A stretch of 64,000 nt of DNA from Neobacillus cucumis (GCF_016107705.1 NZ_JAEHGC010000011.1:1-64000), one strand, 5' to 3'. Shown: positions 1 through 8,672, counted from the stretch's first letter. The notes: generated by a model from the sequence alone, not told the origin. A program made the numbers and translations.

Positions 1-98
1 GGAAGAAGAGTATGGGAGTTTTTATGTTGCATTTGACACAAACTGTGCAATAAGAAAATAGAGCAATGGTAGATAAATCTAACCTTTGCTCAAAACAT

Positions 99-482
99 TT
101 AACAATTGCAAATCATTAATACGTTTCCATCTAAGTCCTGAAAGTTAAAATAGGCAAAATCACCAATACGTTCTATTTCTCTAACAACTGTTATTCCTTC
201 GTTTTCAATAAATTTGTATGCTTCATCAATATCTTTGACGAAGAAGTTAAATAAAACATGGTTTGAAGGATTTAATGTGAAGCTCGGATCGAAAGTGTGA
301 TCGTCTAAAGTAAGCCCAGTCTCACCTGTAATAGGGATATTGTAAACGGGAGATGATACATTATCCTTGTTATAGGGTATGCCAAGTAGTTTGCAGTACC
401 ATTCTGCGGATTTTTCTAAATTACTGACATGGATAAAAACATTATTTACCTTACAAGCTATTGGAGAAGCAATCGGATTCAT
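99..482 (-). CDS. VOC (glyoxalase/bleomycin-resistance fold) family protein
   Basis: A 127-residue single-module VOC protein. The N-terminal half carries the typical FIHVSNLEKSAEWYCKLLGI motif of a beta-alpha-beta-beta-beta unit and the end has the DLDGNVLMI strand with a metal-ligand-type context. VOC proteins are metal-dependent lyases, dioxygenases or drug-binding proteins; nothing here fixes the substrate. The second ATG (482) is chosen over the ATG at 488 because AAAGGTGG lies about 7 bases before it and would touch the first. It is a lone minus-strand gene in the window. Family sure, function unknown. Confidence 0.85.
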   Translation of the reverse strand: MNPIASPIACKVNNVFIHVSNLEKSAEWYCKLLGIPYNKDNVSSPVYNIPITGETGLTLDDHTFDPSFTLNPSNHVLFNFFVKDIDEAYKFIENEGITVVREIERIGDFAYFNFQDLDGNVLMICNC

Positions 483-602
483 AAACATTCCACCTTTTCT
501 TTTGATGAATTTTATAATTCAACAGAAGAGGAGAAAAACCTTTAAAATCAAAATAGGTAAGACACAATTCGTAGATAATGTTTATCAAAAGAGAAGGTGC
601 TT

Positions 603-660
603 CTTCAACTATCGGGTGCGATTGTTTAAGAAGTCGGCTGTCATTCGGCAGCCTTTTTTG
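603..660 (+). terminator. Dispersed-repeat segment ending in a terminator-like hairpin
   Basis: A 7-bp stem (GGCTGTC / GGCAGCC, loop ATTC, 636-653) is followed by six T. No plus-strand gene ends upstream inside the window. The bases just before (603-633) match the start of two other intergenic stretches, near 1782 and 3646, that share ATCGGGCGC-like cores, so this is probably part of a dispersed repeat that can act as a terminator. Confidence 0.45.
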
Positions 661-704
661 GTTGTTTCCGAACGTGGCAGGTTAGAAGGATGAAGAAGAC
701 TCAT

Positions 705-750
705 GTACCCTATAGAGTAGACACTCAAAAAGGTCTGCCCTATAGGGTAC
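705..750. promoter_or_regulatory. 11-bp perfect inverted repeat, possible operator
   Basis: GTACCCTATAG (705-715) and its exact reverse complement CTATAGGGTAC (740-750) are separated by 24 bases. The second half is itself nearly palindromic (ACCCTATAGGGT type). Such CCCTATAG dyads resemble operators of MerR-type regulators, but no regulator gene is adjacent, only a remnant ORF at 893-1066. Confidence 0.3.
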
Positions 751-892
751 TATATTTATCATGATGAAGGAATAAAAGCTGGATGAGCCGAATAAGTCAT
801 AGTGATCATGGTTTTGTTGTATTCTCAAAATAAATGATTGGAGTATTTCATTGAGAATATTTTTTCGTTATATGGCCGACAGTCGAAAATGA

Positions 893-1066
893 AGGTTATT
901 TTATGCGTATGAATGGCTTTTTTCGAAATTGATTGAGGATTATTGTTATCGTCACCCGGAAATTTCGGATTACCCTGCCATGTTGGAGAGAATTAGAAGC
1001 TGGAGAGAAAGGTATGTCCAATATGGAAGGGACCACTTGGATTTCAGATTTTTTCTTGTCTTTTAA
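893..1066 (+). pseudogene. Unidentified C-terminal gene remnant
   Basis: A reading frame of 57 codons opens directly after an in-frame stop and has no start codon or ribosome site. Its composition looks protein-like (segments such as EWLFSKLIEDYCYRHPEISD and RSWRERYVQYGRDHLDFRF), rich in aromatic and charged residues like a helical C-terminal domain. I cannot name the family. It probably is the tail of a deleted gene upstream of the DinB gene. Confidence 0.4.
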
Positions 1067-1105
1067 CTTTAAAAGATTACACTAAACAGTGAGGAGATTG
1101 GTTGT

Positions 1106-1603
1106 ATGCAAGTTGTAACCAAAATGTTTTTAGAACAACTCGACATGCACTGCCATGAGAATGATTGGTTTGCATCCATGGATCAGGCGCTTCATGGAGT
1201 CATCGCAGCTGAGGCAGCATGGACAAGTTCGGGAATCAGCAATTCGATTTGGCAGATTGTCAATCACTTGATATTTTGGAATGAAGACGTAATCCATCGA
1301 ATTAAGGGCACGGAGAATCCGCATAAGGCAGAAGACAATGAAGAAACCTTTGGAAATCCGGGGGATCCAGAAGACGAAATAGGGTGGGCCCAGACAGTGC
1401 AGCGCCTTAATGAAGTCATGAATAAATTAAAAACGGTCATTGCGGACCTTGACGATGAAAAGTTAAAAGCTCCGTATGCAGCTAACAGGTACTCTATTGA
1501 GCGTTTACTCAGCAATATCATGATGCACGATACGTATCATCTCGGCCAAATTGTTCTGTTGCGAAAGTTGCAATCCTCTTGGGGTGGCGTTGATTGGTCC
1601 TAA
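1106..1603 (+). CDS. DinB family protein
   Basis: A 165-residue four-helix-bundle protein of the DinB/YfiT-like family. Three spaced histidines typical of the metal site are visible: NHLIFW near residue 50 and HDTYHLGQIVLLR near residues 137-141. In Bacillaceae these proteins are metal-dependent thiol-dependent enzymes or damage-inducible proteins of unclear activity. The start has GAGGAG about 10 bases ahead. The gene stands alone. Confidence 0.88.
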   Translation: MQVVTKMFLEQLDMHCHENDWFASMDQALHGVIAAEAAWTSSGISNSIWQIVNHLIFWNEDVIHRIKGTENPHKAEDNEETFGNPGDPEDEIGWAQTVQRLNEVMNKLKTVIADLDDEKLKAPYAANRYSIERLLSNIMMHDTYHLGQIVLLRKLQSSWGGVDWS

Positions 1604-1935
1604 AGCACCATAATTCAGCGACCTTCCTCGCCCAGCCTTAGAAGCAGTATTGACGGTGTGAAGCCCTTTTCATTCTCTATGGTGAAGCGGGTGATTTTCC
1701 TGCTTTACGGATGGCTAAACGGGTGTGATAGTCAAATAAATTAGAACGTATTTGCAGAGCGATCTTTCGCATATTTCATTGTTCAACAGTCGGGCGCTTT
1801 TCTTAAATAAGAAGGCGTCTTTTTGCATGCACAACACATTTAGGGATTGAGTTTAATGAGGTGTAAAAAAAGATTGTGAAGTCCTGTACTCCAAAGGGCA
1901 TACTAAGATTAGATTTAAAGTGGGAGGATATAAAT
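1604..1935. other. Intergenic region with dispersed hairpin repeat
   Basis: No gene is supported here. At 1782-1824 lies a second copy of the ATCGGGCGC-type repeat (CGGGCGCTTTTCTT ... AAGAAGGCGTCTTTTT), which folds imperfectly and ends in five T, so it may terminate the DinB transcript. The rest is AT-rich. AGGA-type sequence near 1923 belongs to the RNase J ribosome site. Confidence 0.5.
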
Positions 1936-3606
1936 TTGAGTACGAACGAGAATGCATTATCTATCTTCGCCTTAGGCGGCTTGAATGAAATCGGGAAAAA
2001 TATGTATGCAATCGAATATTCAAACGATATCGTGATTATCGACTGTGGCAATAAGTTTCCAGATGAAAGTTTATTAGGAATTGATTTGATTATTCCTGAT
2101 ATAGCTTACTTAGTAGAAAATAAAGATAAAGTTAGAGCTTTAATTGTCACACATGGACATGAAGATCATATCGGGGGGATCCCGTTCTTCTTAAAAAAAT
2201 TGAAAGTACCCGTTTATGCCACACGCTTCACATTAGGATTAATTGAAATCAAATTAAAAGAACATAAACTACTAAGAGAAAGTGAACTTGTTGAAATCAA
2301 CTCAAACTCAAACTTGAAAATCGGAGATATGAGTGTAAGTTTTTTCAAAGTGACCCATAGTATTCCTGATTGCTTGGGAATGGTCTTTCACACACCAGAG
2401 GGTAATATTGTACATACGGGGGACTTCAAGTTCGATTTAACCCCAGCAAATAATGAGCATTCGGATATTCATAAAATGGCTGAAATCGGCAATGAAGGGG
2501 TCTTGCTCCTATTGTCTGAGAGTACTAATGCAGAACGTCCTGGTTTGACCCCATCGGAACAAATGGTAGGTGAACATGTAGAAGCAGCTTTCATGAAAGC
2601 CGAACGCAAAGTTATTTTTTCTACCTTTGCTTCAAATATTAGTCGCGTTCAGCAAGTCGTGAATGCAGCACAAAAAACAAATCGAAAACTTGCGTTACTT
2701 GGACGAAGTATGGTTAAGGTCATAGCGGTTGCTATGGAACGTGGTTATTTAACAGTTCCTGAAGGAATGTTAATTGGTCCACATGAAATCAATGAAATGG
2801 CTCCTGAAAAGGTAGCCATTTTATGCACGGGGAGTCAAGGAGAACCGTTGGCTGCTCTTGCCCGCCTGTCCACTGGAAACTTTCGCGGTGTTGACATTTT
2901 ACCTAAAGATACGGTTATCATTGCAGCAGGTCCAATACCCGGGAATGAACGAAATATCACAAGTATTGTCGACAACTTTTTTGCACTTGGAGCCAACGTA
3001 ATTTATGGATCAGGAAGTACATCCGGAATGCATGTTTCTGGCCATGGTTATCAAGAAGATTTAAAACTAATGCTAACATTAATGAAACCAAAATATTTTA
3101 TTCCCATTCACGGTGAATTTAGAATGCTACACCATCACCGTTTGTTAGCTGAATCCGTCGGTGTAGAGCAAGGAAACACGTTTATCATCAGGAATGGCGA
3201 TGTCGTCGATATTGAACATACCATTGCCCGTCACACTCGGAAAATACCGGTTGGAAATACTTACGTAGACGGGGGGGATGTCGGTAATGTTGGGGAAATG
3301 GTGCTACGAGACCGCAAACAGCTTTCAGAGGATGGAATGCTCATGATTGTTTTAACTATGAGCAAAGCGGAAGGAAAACTGATTTCGGAACCCGATACCT
3401 TTTCTCGTGGATTTGTAGATAGAGATTTTTCGGAACTTCGAAGAGACGTTAATCGACTTACTACAAAAACTGTTAACGAGCTACAAGAAGCAAATAGAAA
3501 CCAATGGAATGTAATGAAAAAACAAATAAAAAAGTCAATACGGCAATATGTATATACACATACTAAGAAAAAGCCAATGATTGTTCCTATACTTATTGAA
3601 ATTTAA
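1936..3606 (+). CDS. Ribonuclease J family exo/endonuclease
   Basis: A 556-residue RNase J: metallo-beta-lactamase and beta-CASP core followed by a C-terminal domain. The Zn site HGHEDH is at residues 73-78 (H73, H75, D77, H78), followed by IGG. The end RKPM-like segment (KKKPMIVPILIEI) matches the C-terminal domain of RNase J1. The TTG at 1936 is preferred: GGGAGG lies 7 bases before it and the length then equals the usual ~555; an upstream GTG at 1876 would add 20 residues with no ribosome site. The enzyme degrades mRNA 5' to 3' and processes RNAs. It lacks the small rpoY-type partner seen beside rnjA in Bacillus subtilis, so it may be an additional paralogue. Confidence 0.9.
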   Translation: MSTNENALSIFALGGLNEIGKNMYAIEYSNDIVIIDCGNKFPDESLLGIDLIIPDIAYLVENKDKVRALIVTHGHEDHIGGIPFFLKKLKVPVYATRFTLGLIEIKLKEHKLLRESELVEINSNSNLKIGDMSVSFFKVTHSIPDCLGMVFHTPEGNIVHTGDFKFDLTPANNEHSDIHKMAEIGNEGVLLLLSESTNAERPGLTPSEQMVGEHVEAAFMKAERKVIFSTFASNISRVQQVVNAAQKTNRKLALLGRSMVKVIAVAMERGYLTVPEGMLIGPHEINEMAPEKVAILCTGSQGEPLAALARLSTGNFRGVDILPKDTVIIAAGPIPGNERNITSIVDNFFALGANVIYGSGSTSGMHVSGHGYQEDLKLMLTLMKPKYFIPIHGEFRMLHHHRLLAESVGVEQGNTFIIRNGDVVDIEHTIARHTRKIPVGNTYVDGGDVGNVGEMVLRDRKQLSEDGMLMIVLTMSKAEGKLISEPDTFSRGFVDRDFSELRRDVNRLTTKTVNELQEANRNQWNVMKKQIKKSIRQYVYTHTKKKPMIVPILIEI

Positions 3607-3956
3607 TAGGGGGGAAGTTTTTAAAAAAATGAATTTATTGAACTTCCTTAATCGGGCGCATTTTCTGTAGCAAGAAATGTGCTCTTAATAATGAATTGAT
3701 CCATTCAATGGAATAAGACTTCTGTGCAAAATTGAATATTTACCCTAATTAATCGGTATGAGATTGTGAAGAAATATACTTAAAGTTTTATAAAAGGAAA
3801 AAGTTTTTATAGTATTCACTTTCGCTTGTAAAAAAATCTAGGAATAAAAAAGATGTAACAATAAGAATTGCAAAGTTATTACTGCTGCTGCTATATTTGC
3901 TTCATTTACACATCTTCATGAAATTCGAAGTCGTGGATTTTACTAAGAGGTAAAAT
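3607..3956. other. Intergenic region with hairpin repeats
   Basis: 3646-3688 is a third copy of the CGGGCGC repeat, folding as GGGCGCATTT...AAATGTGCTC, placed like a terminator for the RNase J gene. 3796-3840 is a ~45-bp segment that recurs at 16231-16275 and can form a stem of AGTTTTTA against TAAAAAAA. Around 3856-3950 a short frame resembling a decayed signal peptide (ITAAAIFASFTHLHE) is visible but has no clear start. Confidence 0.45.
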
Positions 3957-3988
3957 AAAACACACTTGGAAAGTACCAAGTGTGTTTT
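3957..3988 (-). terminator. Rho-independent terminator of the amino-acid permease gene
   Basis: A 13-bp perfect stem, AAAACACACTTGG / CCAAGTGTGTTTT, with a six-base loop, sits 16 bases after the permease stop. On the minus strand it ends in TTTTATTTTA. It can act in both directions. Confidence 0.85.
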
Positions 3989-4003
3989 GCATGTTATGCT
4001 TGT

Positions 4004-5395
4004 TTATTCCTTGCTCAATACCGAATGTCTTTTCCCATAACTAAAGTAAATAATTAAACCGATTACTAGCCATACGACGAAACTAATCCATGTAATCGAT
4101 GGAAGTTGAAGGACTAGATAACCACAAGATAGGAAGGCTAGAATCGGAATCCATGGTACAAATGGAACGCGGAAACCTTGTTTTGGCGGACCTTGTTTTT
4201 TGCGTAAAAACAAAATGCCGATCGAAACGGACATGAACGCAAATAGCGTGCCGATATTCGTTAATTCAGCCAGCTTACCAAGTGGGATTAAACCGGAAAA
4301 AATAGAAACGAGGACAAAGGTAATCCACGTATTTACAACCGGCGTTTTCGTTTTTTTATTTATTTTTGAAAAAACCTTAGGAAGCAGCCCATCTCGGCTA
4401 ATTGAGTAAAACAAGCGGGTTTGTCCATAAACCATTACGATTAGAACGGTGGTAATCCCAGCAATGGCTCCTAGGGAGATGAAACCAGCAATCCAGTCTT
4501 GATGAATGTAACTAAGTCCGAATGCGACAGGATTTTTTACATCCAGTAATTGATAGGGAACAATTCCTGTTAAAACCGCTGATACCGCAACATATAGAAT
4601 CGTACAGACGATCAGGGACGCTATAATTCCAATTGGCATATTGCGCTGTGGGTTTTTTACTTCTTCTGCTGCTGTTGAGACCGCGTCGAAACCAATATAA
4701 GCATAGAAGGCTGTTGCAGCTCCAGCTGTTACCCCTGAGAATCCGAACGGCATAAAAGGAGTCCAGTTAGCAGGTTTCACATACCATGCACCGACACCAA
4801 GAAATAGGAGAACAACCACTATTTTTATAATTACCATGATGGTATTAAAACGTGCTGATTCTTTTGCTCCTCTTGTTAACATGAATGAGACGATCAGAGT
4901 GATCAAAATTGCCGGTACATCTATATACGTACCATGTGCCGGGTCATATGCACTCGAGATTACTTTCGGAATGTGGATCCCAAATCCGGCGATTAAACCT
5001 TGAAAGTAACCCGACCATCCGCTGGCAACAGATGCGCTAGCAAATCCATATTCGAGAATCAAATCCCAGCCCAGCATCCAGGCGATAATTTCGCCAAAAG
5101 TAGCATAACTATAGGTGTAAGCACTGCCTGATACGGGTACCGTAGAAGCAAATTCTGCATAGCAAAGGGCAGCAAAAACACAGACGAGCCCAGAAATAAT
5201 AAAGGAAAGGATCAGGGCTGGTCCTGCATGTTCGGCTGCGGCGACCCCTGTCAGAACAAAAATTCCGGTTCCAACAATGGCGCCAATCCCGAGCATGGTT
5301 AAGTCAAAGGCGCCTAATTCTTTTTTTAATGAAACCTCTTTTCTTCCTGACTCTTTTATTAAATCTTGAATGGATTTTTTTCTGAACAAATCCAT
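4004..5395 (-). CDS. APC-family amino-acid permease (YfnA-like)
   Basis: A 463-residue amino acid/polyamine/organocation permease with about 12 hydrophobic helices. TM1 has the GIGAIVGTGIFVLTG signature of the APC fold, followed by HAGPALILSF and the EFASTVPVSGSAYTY loop. It takes up amino acids with protons; length and sequence fit the YfnA/cationic-amino-acid-transporter group. The ATG at 5395 is chosen because GAGGAGG precedes it by 8 bases; the longer frame to 5521 runs through the promoter. It is a single-gene unit with its own promoter (5493-5521) and terminator. Substrate not determined. Confidence 0.9.
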   Translation of the reverse strand: MDLFRKKSIQDLIKESGRKEVSLKKELGAFDLTMLGIGAIVGTGIFVLTGVAAAEHAGPALILSFIISGLVCVFAALCYAEFASTVPVSGSAYTYSYATFGEIIAWMLGWDLILEYGFASASVASGWSGYFQGLIAGFGIHIPKVISSAYDPAHGTYIDVPAILITLIVSFMLTRGAKESARFNTIMVIIKIVVVLLFLGVGAWYVKPANWTPFMPFGFSGVTAGAATAFYAYIGFDAVSTAAEEVKNPQRNMPIGIIASLIVCTILYVAVSAVLTGIVPYQLLDVKNPVAFGLSYIHQDWIAGFISLGAIAGITTVLIVMVYGQTRLFYSISRDGLLPKVFSKINKKTKTPVVNTWITFVLVSIFSGLIPLGKLAELTNIGTLFAFMSVSIGILFLRKKQGPPKQGFRVPFVPWIPILAFLSCGYLVLQLPSITWISFVVWLVIGLIIYFSYGKRHSVLSKE

Positions 5396-5492
5396 ATGAT
5401 AGTTCCTCCTCAAATCAAAATCAACTAAATATTCCGATAAAATAAGCAAATAAGAATGATAGCGAATTTTGTCGAATTTCACAACGAAATTA

Positions 5493-5521
5493 ATAATATA
5501 ATTTATTTTGAAAAAAATCAA
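5493..5521 (-). promoter_or_regulatory. SigA-type promoter of the permease gene
   Basis: On the minus strand TTGATT (5521-5516) is separated by exactly 17 bases from TATTAT (5498-5493). The leader to the ATG at 5395 would be about 90 bases. Confidence 0.6.
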
Positions 5522-5560
5522 TATTTTCTAAAGATGAAATTTTCCCAAATTAAAGGCCAG

Positions 5561-5597
5561 GAGATCATCGAAAAATAGGTTTCCTATTGAAGGAAAA
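5561..5597 (+). repeat. Fragment of the ~214-bp intergenic repeat
   Basis: GAGATCATCGAAAAATAGG and the following bases match the start of the repeat units at 7018, 7230 and 30580. Only the first ~37 bases are present. The remainder of 5598-5740 holds nothing recognised; a TTGACA followed by TATAAA near 5745-5770 is a weak promoter candidate for the downstream transporter. Confidence 0.6.
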
Positions 5598-5840
5598 TTA
5601 CCGATAGTTGACGTATGCCTATTTGAAGCTCGATTTATTTGTCATTATAGTTTACCCTAACGTAATGCTATCAATGTGAGCTACTTCATTCTTATTAATT
5701 ACCTTGATCATAGGATAATTAGGAGTTTAGGTTATCTATGAATGCAGTTGACAAGTTTCATGGCTGATTATAAACTTTAATGGAATTAAATAATAAAACC
5801 TTTCTTCGGATGTGGATTTTTCTAGAGTTACTCTATTTTC

Positions 5841-5879
5841 GCCACACAATTACCTTATTGGTAATTGTGTGGCTTTTTT
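5841..5879 (+). terminator. Leader hairpin before the DMT transporter (possible attenuator)
   Basis: GCCACACAATTACC and GGTAATTGTGTGGC form a 14-bp perfect stem with a TTATT loop, followed by six T. It ends only 12 bases before AAAGGAGG of the next gene and no plus-strand gene lies upstream, so it looks like a terminator inside the leader of the transporter mRNA rather than the end of another gene. Confidence 0.65.
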
Positions 5880-5902
5880 ATGTTTAAAAGGAGGTAAAGC
5901 TT

Positions 5903-6811
5903 TTGAAACCTTTGCATTATGCATTCATTGTTTTTTTAGGTGGATGCTGTTATGGAGTATTATCAACATTTGTCAAACTTGCCTACTCAGGAGGTTTTTC
6001 AGCACCAGAGGTAGCAGGTGGACAATTCTTTTTCGGAACACTGCTGATTTGGATTGTTTTTCTGTTTACCAAAAAGGGAAAAGTAACATTTAAACAAATC
6101 TTCAAACTGCTATTATCCGGAATTCCGGTTGGCTTAACAGGTTTATTTTATTATCAGTCATTACAAACACTGGATGCCTCATTAGCCATCATATTTTTAT
6201 TTCAATTTATTTGGATGGGCACCCTTTTTGAGTGGATCTTTCATAAGAATAAGCCTTCCAAAGATAAGCTTATTTCTATCGCTATCCTTTTTGTTGGTTC
6301 AGGTTTAGCTGCAAATATTATTTCACAAGGGGGAGCCGCTCTCTCGTGGCAAGGAACGATTTGGGGATTGCTTGCTGCTTTCATGCATACTACTTTCATT
6401 TTTCTGAGTGGGTCAGTTGAGAAAGATACTTCTCCAGTGCTAAAAAGTGCTCTTCTTACTACCGGTGCCTTAATTGTTGTATTTGCATTGTATCCACCAA
6501 CATTTCTATTCGACTATTCTGTCTTAACGGGCTTGGCGCCATATGGGCTATTTCTTGGTTTTTTTGGGGTTGCTCTTCCACCGCTTTTATTTTCAATAGG
6601 AATGCCTCATATTGGACCGGGGGTTGGTACCATATTAGTTGCTTCTGAACTTCCAGTAGCCGTTACCCTGTCTTCGTTCGTTTTGGCGGAACCCGTAAGT
6701 TGGTATCAGTGGATTGGAGTATTCATCATATTAGGAGGGATTATAGGTGGGAATGTCCGGTACGGCAAAAGAAAAATCCATTCTTTTGATGAACAAAAGA
6801 TGGCCCATTGA
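5903..6811 (+). CDS. EamA/DMT-superfamily transporter
   Basis: A 302-residue integral membrane protein with ten predicted helices in two EamA repeats (first from about residue 6, second from about 150). Members export or import metabolites such as amino acids or sugars; substrate cannot be read. Start is TTG with AAAGGAGGT 8 bases upstream. The gene is monocistronic, preceded by the leader hairpin at 5841 and followed by a terminator at 6897. Confidence 0.85.
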   Translation: MKPLHYAFIVFLGGCCYGVLSTFVKLAYSGGFSAPEVAGGQFFFGTLLIWIVFLFTKKGKVTFKQIFKLLLSGIPVGLTGLFYYQSLQTLDASLAIIFLFQFIWMGTLFEWIFHKNKPSKDKLISIAILFVGSGLAANIISQGGAALSWQGTIWGLLAAFMHTTFIFLSGSVEKDTSPVLKSALLTTGALIVVFALYPPTFLFDYSVLTGLAPYGLFLGFFGVALPPLLFSIGMPHIGPGVGTILVASELPVAVTLSSFVLAEPVSWYQWIGVFIILGGIIGGNVRYGKRKIHSFDEQKMAH

Positions 6812-6851
6812 GTGGGGAGGACAATCTCTAATCTGACTTTTTTTGAAATCT

Positions 6852-6877
6852 TGGGGTCAGACCCCCGCTCAGCTAAA
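6852..6877 (+). repeat. GGGGTCAGACCCC dispersed repeat
   Basis: GGGGTCAGACCCC followed by a GCTCAGCTAAAGTTTAAAG tail. Related stretches lie at 15102-15150, 17057-17095, 17755-17790 and 50836-50860. They are short, intergenic and partly palindromic. Confidence 0.6.
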
Positions 6878-6896
6878 GTTTAAAGCAGTTAAGTAA

Positions 6897-6929
6897 AAGA
6901 ATCCCTGCTTCATTGAAGCGGGAATTCTT
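6897..6929 (+). terminator. Terminator after the DMT transporter gene
   Basis: AAGAATCCCTGCTTC / GAAGCGGGAATTCTT forms a 15-bp stem with one G-U and one mismatch and a three-base loop, followed by ATTG. The weak T-tract leaves some doubt. Confidence 0.6.
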
Positions 6930-7017
6930 ATTGACTATTTGAGAGGGAAGAGCCTCCTTTTTTCACAGATAAATGTTCTAATATGTACGGAATTTTGGGG
7001 CCAGCATCCCACCTAAA

Positions 7018-7435
7018 ACCATCGAAAAATATGTTTCTCATCCAAGAAAAGTGACCTAAGCCAGGCATCCGCCTGGCTTTTTGAATGGAAAAAAGTCGGT
7101 GGCCCATAAAAATGGGTGTTTGGCACATATATCAGGGAAATGGCATAAAAATCGAGCGGAATGGAACATTAAATTTATGGACCCCAGCGAAAAGCAGGCA
7201 TACGAATGAAAAAGGTAATAAAAAGAGGCGGAGATCATCGAAAAGTAGGTTTCCGATTCAAGGAAAGTGACCTAAGCCAGGCGTCCTTCTTGCTTTTTGA
7301 ATGAAAAAAAGTTAGTTGGCCCATAAAATGGGTGTTTGGCACTTATATCAGGGAAACGGCACATAAACCATGCGGAATGGAACATATAATTGATGACCCG
7401 CAGCAAAAGTAGGCATACCAAATCAAAAAGGCATT
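7018..7435 (+). repeat. Two tandem units of a ~214-bp intergenic repeat
   Basis: Unit A (about 7018-7230) and unit B (about 7231-7435) share the order: CATCGAAAA, TGACCTAAGCCAGGC, a TTTTTGAATG after the hairpin, GGCCCATAAAATGGGTGTTTGG, ATATCAGGGAAA, GCGGAATGGAACAT, AAAGTAGGCATAC. Unit A has a clean hairpin GCCAGGC-ATCC-GCCTGGC (7060-7077) with TTTTT. A third unit lies at 30512-30720 and a fragment at 5561. There is no coding frame common to all copies. Confidence 0.8.
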
Positions 7436-7495
7436 ACCCTTTTTAGAGTAATACCCCATTTCCTAATATAGTTCTATTCATTTCCTCTAAAACGT

Positions 7496-7894
7496 TCACA
7501 AAGGAAGATTTAGTTGCCACGAAACTCCGAAGCGGTCATTTACCCAACCAAACCTTTTACTGAACCCATAATTGTTTAAAGGCATAAGTACTTGTCCACC
7601 ATCATTAAGTTTCTCATAAAGATTGTCAAGTTCTTCTTCAGTATCACAAGTCACAAAGTTTGAGAAAGAGGGTGTAAAAGAGAATTGATGTTTTACAAAA
7701 CTGTCAATACACATAAATTCTTGCCCTTTCAAAGAAAAAGTAGCCTGCATTACGGTGCCCTCTGGTCCAGCTTCGTTAGCCCCGTATCTTACAATATTTA
7801 TAATTCGAGAATCCTCAAAGATGGATGTGTAAAAATTCATTGCTTCTTCTGCGTTACCGTCTTGAAACATTAAAAATGGTGTTACTTTTTCCAT
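7496..7894 (-). CDS. VOC family protein, PhnB-like
   Basis: A 132-residue protein of the PhnB/3-demethylubiquinone-methyltransferase-like VOC group: starts with KVTPFLMFQDGNAEEAMNFY, has ARYGANEAGPEGTV-type and FMCIDS segments, and ends NDRFGVSWQLN. Such proteins are usually dimers with no assigned enzyme activity. The ATG at 7894 follows GGGGAGGAAG; an upstream in-frame TTG would include the ribosome site. Single gene. Confidence 0.85.
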   Translation of the reverse strand: MEKVTPFLMFQDGNAEEAMNFYTSIFEDSRIINIVRYGANEAGPEGTVMQATFSLKGQEFMCIDSFVKHQFSFTPSFSNFVTCDTEEELDNLYEKLNDGGQVLMPLNNYGFSKRFGWVNDRFGVSWQLNLPL

Positions 7895-8016
7895 TTTTAT
7901 CTTCCTCCCCAATCATTTGAGCTTTCAAAAGTATTTAAGCTATAATCAGCATTTTATTTCTTTATTAAGCCAATTTCAACCAATCTTTCCTACAAAAAGT
8001 CACTAATGACCTTCTT

Positions 8017-8301
8017 TCACCCTTTTCTTCCTTTCCTATAACCTAAATAAAAAACACCCAAACTATAGGATACAAACCCGAAAATAATCATGATAACTTT
8101 CTTATGCGATTTCCATAGTCCCGCCATATTGGAAATAAGTGTTCCTTTAGTGTGTAAATAATAGAGATAGACAATTAACAGGGATAAAAAAATAAGGAAG
8201 ATCACCTTAAGTAATTGGAAAATATTTATTTCTTCAAGAAAAGCCGTTTTCTGTTTCTTCTTTTTTGAGGAAGATTTTTTTATTGCTCTTGTTTCAGCCA
8301 T
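8017..8301 (-). CDS. Small membrane protein, two helices
   Basis: A 94-residue protein with a very basic N-terminus (KKSSSKKKKQK, residues 8-18), a helix around 28-48 (LLKVIFLIFLSLLIVYLYYL) and a second around 68-88. The C-terminus RKGRKG is also basic, so both ends likely face the cytoplasm. GAGAGGAG precedes the ATG. Family not recognised. Confidence 0.65.
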   Translation of the reverse strand: MAETRAIKKSSSKKKKQKTAFLEEINIFQLLKVIFLIFLSLLIVYLYYLHTKGTLISNMAGLWKSHKKVIMIIFGFVSYSLGVFYLGYRKGRKG

Positions 8302-8672
8302 AGAATTCTCCTCTCGATTTTTAGTTAGAAAAATATAATTTACATTTTTGTATATTCGGAGTTTGTATGTAAACGTAATAATCTTTTATAAGCATACATC
8401 ATTATTCGCCTTGTCACTAAGCGATGTTTTGAAATAAATAATACCTATCGTGTTAGAGCTTTTTCAACTTAGGGTTATTAATGAAATAAGGCCTATTTCA
8501 TTAGCGATGCGGTTAAAAATTCAAAATAGAATGCGGAATTTAGAAATTTTTTACATGAAAGGTCGATTCTTTTGAAAAAGGAGCTTTTTTTGTAAAAAAA
8601 TCTATTTTTAAAGGAATCCTGTTCGATAAAATTGAATAACTCTCATAAATAATTAAGAAAAGGGTGTATATA
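8302..8672. other. Intergenic region, no feature seen
   Basis: AT-rich spacer between divergent genes. It must contain both promoters, but no clear -35/-10 pair, hairpin or repeat stands out. Confidence 0.4.

Noticed and set aside
379..693. 104-codon plus-strand frame over the VOC gene
   Set aside because: It runs antisense through the VOC gene start and a repeat, has no ribosome site, and reads no family motif.
4004..5521. 505-residue form of the amino-acid permease
   Set aside because: The first 42 codons would cover the promoter and leader; the ATG at 5395 has GAGGAGG.
5745..5880. Known riboswitch (guanidine, preQ1) before the DMT transporter
   Set aside because: No conserved ACGG/ACGR loops or preQ1 pseudoknot bases were found; only the terminator stem is supported.
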